The translations under genes were made by a program, and so were the position numbers. 64,000 bases of DNA from the NCBI RefSeq assembly GCF_000058485.1, contig NC_008278.1:124001-188000 (forward strand), given 5' to 3'. The stretch is from Frankia alni ACN14a. Lineage in GTDB: Bacteria; Actinomycetota; Actinomycetes; Frankiales; Frankiaceae. Below are positions 61,925-64,000 of the stretch, piece after piece (positions within the stretch are counted from its first letter, which is position 1; each line of letters begins with the position of its first letter). A model generated the notes under the pieces. That model was not told the origin of the DNA. It made no database searches and saw only the letters and a list, made by a program, of their open reading frames with translations.

Positions 61925-63084
61925 GTGCGAACCAGGGCCCGCCGGTCTACATCTCCGGATCGGCTCAGGAGATCGTCGGCCGCGGCCGGCCGGCCCCGGC
62001 GTACCTGAATCTGCTCGCCGCGGCCGCCGCCGATGCCGTCGCCGACGCGGGCCTCGACCGAGCGGCCATCGACGGCCTGGTGCTCTCCTCCTCGATCCCG
62101 CAGCCGTTCGAACGTAATCCCGCCGAGGTCGCCGAGTATCTGGGCCTCGGGGCCGCCTATACGGCGATGGCCCCCTACGGCGGTCGCCCGGCCACCGACG
62201 TCCTGCACCTCGCCCGCTCGGCCGTTCGCGCCGGACTCGCCACCAACGTGCTCGTGCTGTCGGCCGACACCTTCGCCACCACGCTCGGCCTCGAGGGGGC
62301 GATCGACCTCTATATGAAGAGTTTCGACGCCAGCTACGAGCGACCGTTCGGTCCGCTGATCCCGACGGCTTTCGCGCTCATGGCCGCCCGGCACGTCCAC
62401 GACTACGGCACCAGCATGGAGCAGCTCGCCCGGGTCGCGGTCAGCATCCGCAAGCACGGCCTGCTCAACCCACACACCGAGGTGTCGGGCGAGCTGACCG
62501 TGCGATCCGTCGTCGACGATGTCCTGGTGTCGACGCCGCTGACGCGGTCGATGCTCGCCCTGATCTCCACCGGTGGGGCGCAGGGCTTCGTCGTGACCCG
62601 CGAGCGGGTCGACCGCCGCTCGGTGGCGCTGCTGGGGTACGGCGAGGCGAGTGCGTTCATGAGCCTGTCCCAGGCGCCGAGTCTGGTCCACTTCGCGCAC
62701 ATCCGCCGGGCCGCGGACCTCGCCCTGCGACAGGCGGACGCGGAGCTGACGGACGTCGACTTCGTGCAGTTCTACGATCCGGCCACGATCGTGCCCCTGA
62801 TCCTGCTGGAGTCGATCGGATTCTGCGGTCCGGGCGAGGGCGGCGCCTTCGTCGAGGACGGTGCCATCGAGATCGGTGGCCGCCTGCCGATGAACACCCA
62901 CGGCGGCACGCTGGCCTTCCGCCATCCCGGCATGGGCGCCGCCCTCGACTCGGTCGTCGAGGCGGTCACCCAGCTTCGCGGTGAGGCGGGGCCGAGGCAG
63001 GTGCGGGATGCCGGGCTCGGGCTCGTGCACGGACAGGGGAGCTGGCTGGCGAACAACGGTTTCCTGATCCTGGGGAGTTCGTGA
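61921..63084 (+). CDS. Thiolase-like protein of the SCP-x/lipid-transfer (Ltp) group
   Basis: A 387-residue thiolase-fold protein. AADAVADAGLDRAAIDGLVL, HLARSAVRAGLATNVLVLSA, FYDPATIVPLILLESIGFCG and PMNTHGGTLAFRHPGMGAAL are conserved in Ltp-type proteins. The classical thiolase Cys near residue 90 is not seen. Proteins of this kind work with a DUF35 partner, often as retro-aldolases cutting steroid side chains, and one follows immediately. The stop overlaps the DUF35 start as TGATG. Confidence 0.87.
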   Translation: MSANQGPPVYISGSAQEIVGRGRPAPAYLNLLAAAAADAVADAGLDRAAIDGLVLSSSIPQPFERNPAEVAEYLGLGAAYTAMAPYGGRPATDVLHLARSAVRAGLATNVLVLSADTFATTLGLEGAIDLYMKSFDASYERPFGPLIPTAFALMAARHVHDYGTSMEQLARVAVSIRKHGLLNPHTEVSGELTVRSVVDDVLVSTPLTRSMLALISTGGAQGFVVTRERVDRRSVALLGYGEASAFMSLSQAPSLVHFAHIRRAADLALRQADAELTDVDFVQFYDPATIVPLILLESIGFCGPGEGGAFVEDGAIEIGGRLPMNTHGGTLAFRHPGMGAALDSVVEAVTQLRGEAGPRQVRDAGLGLVHGQGSWLANNGFLILGSS

Positions 63085-63554
63085 TGAACGACGGCGCCGA
63101 CGCGGTGAGGGCTGACGGGGTGGGGGCTGACGGGGTGGGGGCCGACGCGGTGCGGAAGGTCGACCCGTCCAGCGACGTGGAGGCCACCTTCTGGGACGGC
63201 TGCTCGCGCGGGGAGTTCTGGCTCCAGCACTGCACGGCCTGCGACGCCTGGCAGTTCTACCCGCGTAGCCTCTGCTCGCACTGCTGGGCTCCCACCTCGG
63301 AGCTCGAGTGGCGTCGGCCGGCTGGCGGCGCGGTCCTCGAGTCCTTCAGCGTGGTGCACCGCGGCAGCGGCCCGTTCGCCGACTACGCACCGTACGTCGT
63401 GGCCCTGGTCCGCTTCGACGAGGGGCCGATCATGATGTCCAACGTCGTGGGTGACGTCGAGGGCCTGGCCATCGGGGACCGCCTGGAGCTGGACTTCGCC
63501 GAGCGGGCCGGCCGTGTCGTCCCGGTCTTCACCCGGGCGGGCAAGCTGTCATGA
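63084..63554 (+). CDS. DUF35 / OB-fold zinc-ribbon partner of the thiolase-like protein
   Basis: 156 residues. A repeated VRADGVGADGVGADAVRK stretch at the N-terminus comes from 15-bp tandem units. Then the rubredoxin-like zinc ribbon HCTACDAWQFYPRSLCSHCW and the OB-fold (GAVLESFSVVHRGSGPFADY, YVVALVRFDEGPIMMSNVV) follow. It forms a complex with Ltp-type thiolase-fold proteins. Overlaps the following SDR as ATGA. Confidence 0.88.
   Translation: MNDGADAVRADGVGADGVGADAVRKVDPSSDVEATFWDGCSRGEFWLQHCTACDAWQFYPRSLCSHCWAPTSELEWRRPAGGAVLESFSVVHRGSGPFADYAPYVVALVRFDEGPIMMSNVVGDVEGLAIGDRLELDFAERAGRVVPVFTRAGKLS
63105..63153 (+). repeat. 15-bp tandem repeats in the DUF35 gene start
   Basis: Units of the form GGGGCTGACGGGGTG repeat about three times in frame, encoding VGADG. 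They lie before the zinc ribbon and probably form a disordered N-terminal extension. Confidence 0.7.
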
Positions 63555-64000
63555 GTGAGAGCGTGCTCATCACCGGGGCCAGCGCTGGCCTGGGCGCCGG
63601 CATGGCGCGGATCTTCGCCGCGCGCGGTGCTGACCTCGCGATCACGGCTCGCCGCCTCGACCGGCTGAACGAGCTCCGTACCGCCGTCGTGACGGAGCAC
63701 CCGGGCCGGACCGTCGTGACCTACGCCCTGGACGTCAACGACCACGACGCCGTCTTCGAGGCGTTCGAAGCCGCGGCGCAGCACCTCGGGCACCTGGACC
63801 GGATCGTCGTCAACGCCGGGCTGGGGAAGGGCTCGGCGGTCGGGGCGGGGCACTTGCGCGGCAACCGCGACACCGCTCTGACCAACTTCGTAGGCGGCAT
63901 CGCCCAGTGCGAGGCCGCCATGCGCATCCTGTACCGGCAGGGCCGCGGCCAGCTCGTGGTGATCTCCTCGGTGGTGGCCGCCCGAGGCATGCCCGGACCG
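63551..64000 (+). CDS. Short-chain dehydrogenase/reductase (partial, cut by window edge)
   Basis: The first 150 residues: cofactor loop ITGASAGLGAGMARIFAARG, DVNDHDAVFEAF, IVVNAGLGKGSAV and the Ser of VVISSVVAARGM. The Tyr-Lys pair lies beyond the window. It overlaps the DUF35 gene by four bases and so belongs to the same operon. It may oxidise a hydroxyacyl intermediate, inferred from context. Confidence 0.88.
   Translation, partial: MSESVLITGASAGLGAGMARIFAARGADLAITARRLDRLNELRTAVVTEHPGRTVVTYALDVNDHDAVFEAFEAAAQHLGHLDRIVVNAGLGKGSAVGAGHLRGNRDTALTNFVGGIAQCEAAMRILYRQGRGQLVVISSVVAARGMPGP

Overview
The window is very GC-rich actinobacterial DNA, most likely Frankia or a close relative. Two things point there. 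First, the block from about 1 to 11.7 kb keeps the gene order found around bldC in Streptomyces: DUF2530-type protein, sacsin-like ATPase, mycothiol-dependent isomerase family protein, purF, purM, DUF3073, leucine/valine dehydrogenase, a DUF8083-like protein, bldC. Second, two copies of the DUF574-type SAM methyltransferase and an XRE/DUF5753 regulator are present, families that are very abundant in Frankia. The genus is an inference from gene content.

Layout. 0-13 kb: conserved core with purine biosynthesis, amino-acid dehydrogenase and bldC, then a putative papain-like protein. 13.25-15.3 kb: tRNA-Glu followed by a small accessory module on the minus strand: an XRE-DUF488 fusion and a partner protein ending in QLSLF, each interrupted by a one-base indel in a G run, plus a small ORF. 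15.4-22.7 kb: a NitT/TauT-type ABC transporter whose ATPase/permease pair is separated from its lipoprotein by an XRE regulator and a methyltransferase. Fragments of an IS982-type transposase and of an imine-reductase-like gene follow, then a second, inverted methyltransferase. 22.8-31 kb: ECF sigma-ogt pair, SDR, a short form of the large NAD-glutamate dehydrogenase, an EamA-like permease, a DUF72 protein and a MazEF-type toxin-antitoxin pair. 31-43.5 kb: ring-opening dioxygenase family protein, flippase-like membrane protein, zinc-binding lipoprotein, divergent agmatine deiminase / N-carbamoylputrescine amidase genes, Tat-exported Dyp peroxidase, SGNH hydrolase, and a large membrane protein with a PLC-like domain. 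43.5-53.4 kb: metH with an apparent S-adenosylhomocysteine riboswitch, DUF3052, phosphatase, TetR with an MFS exporter and a composite operator, and a regulator made of two complete FadR-type units. 54-55 kb: tRNA-Asp and tRNA-Phe, then a decayed stretch holding a cytochrome P450 tail.

55-64 kb, running off the right edge, is a CoA-thioester catabolic cluster: quinone-oxidoreductase-like protein, enoyl-CoA hydratase, PaaI-type thioesterase, old-yellow-enzyme, SnoaL-like protein, TetR regulator, acyl-CoA ligase resembling cyclohexanecarboxylate-CoA ligases, SCP-x/Ltp-type thiolase with its DUF35 partner, and an SDR. Three promoters in it carry related sites built on CGAGCG, next to -10-like hexamers, so the cluster looks like a local TetR regulon. 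Overlapping start/stop codons and a 15-codon bridging ORF indicate tight translational coupling.

The least explained parts are the tRNA-Glu-linked XRE-DUF488/QLSLF module with its two G-run frameshifts and the CoA-catabolic regulon with unknown substrate. No CRISPR array, prophage or intact insertion sequence was seen.
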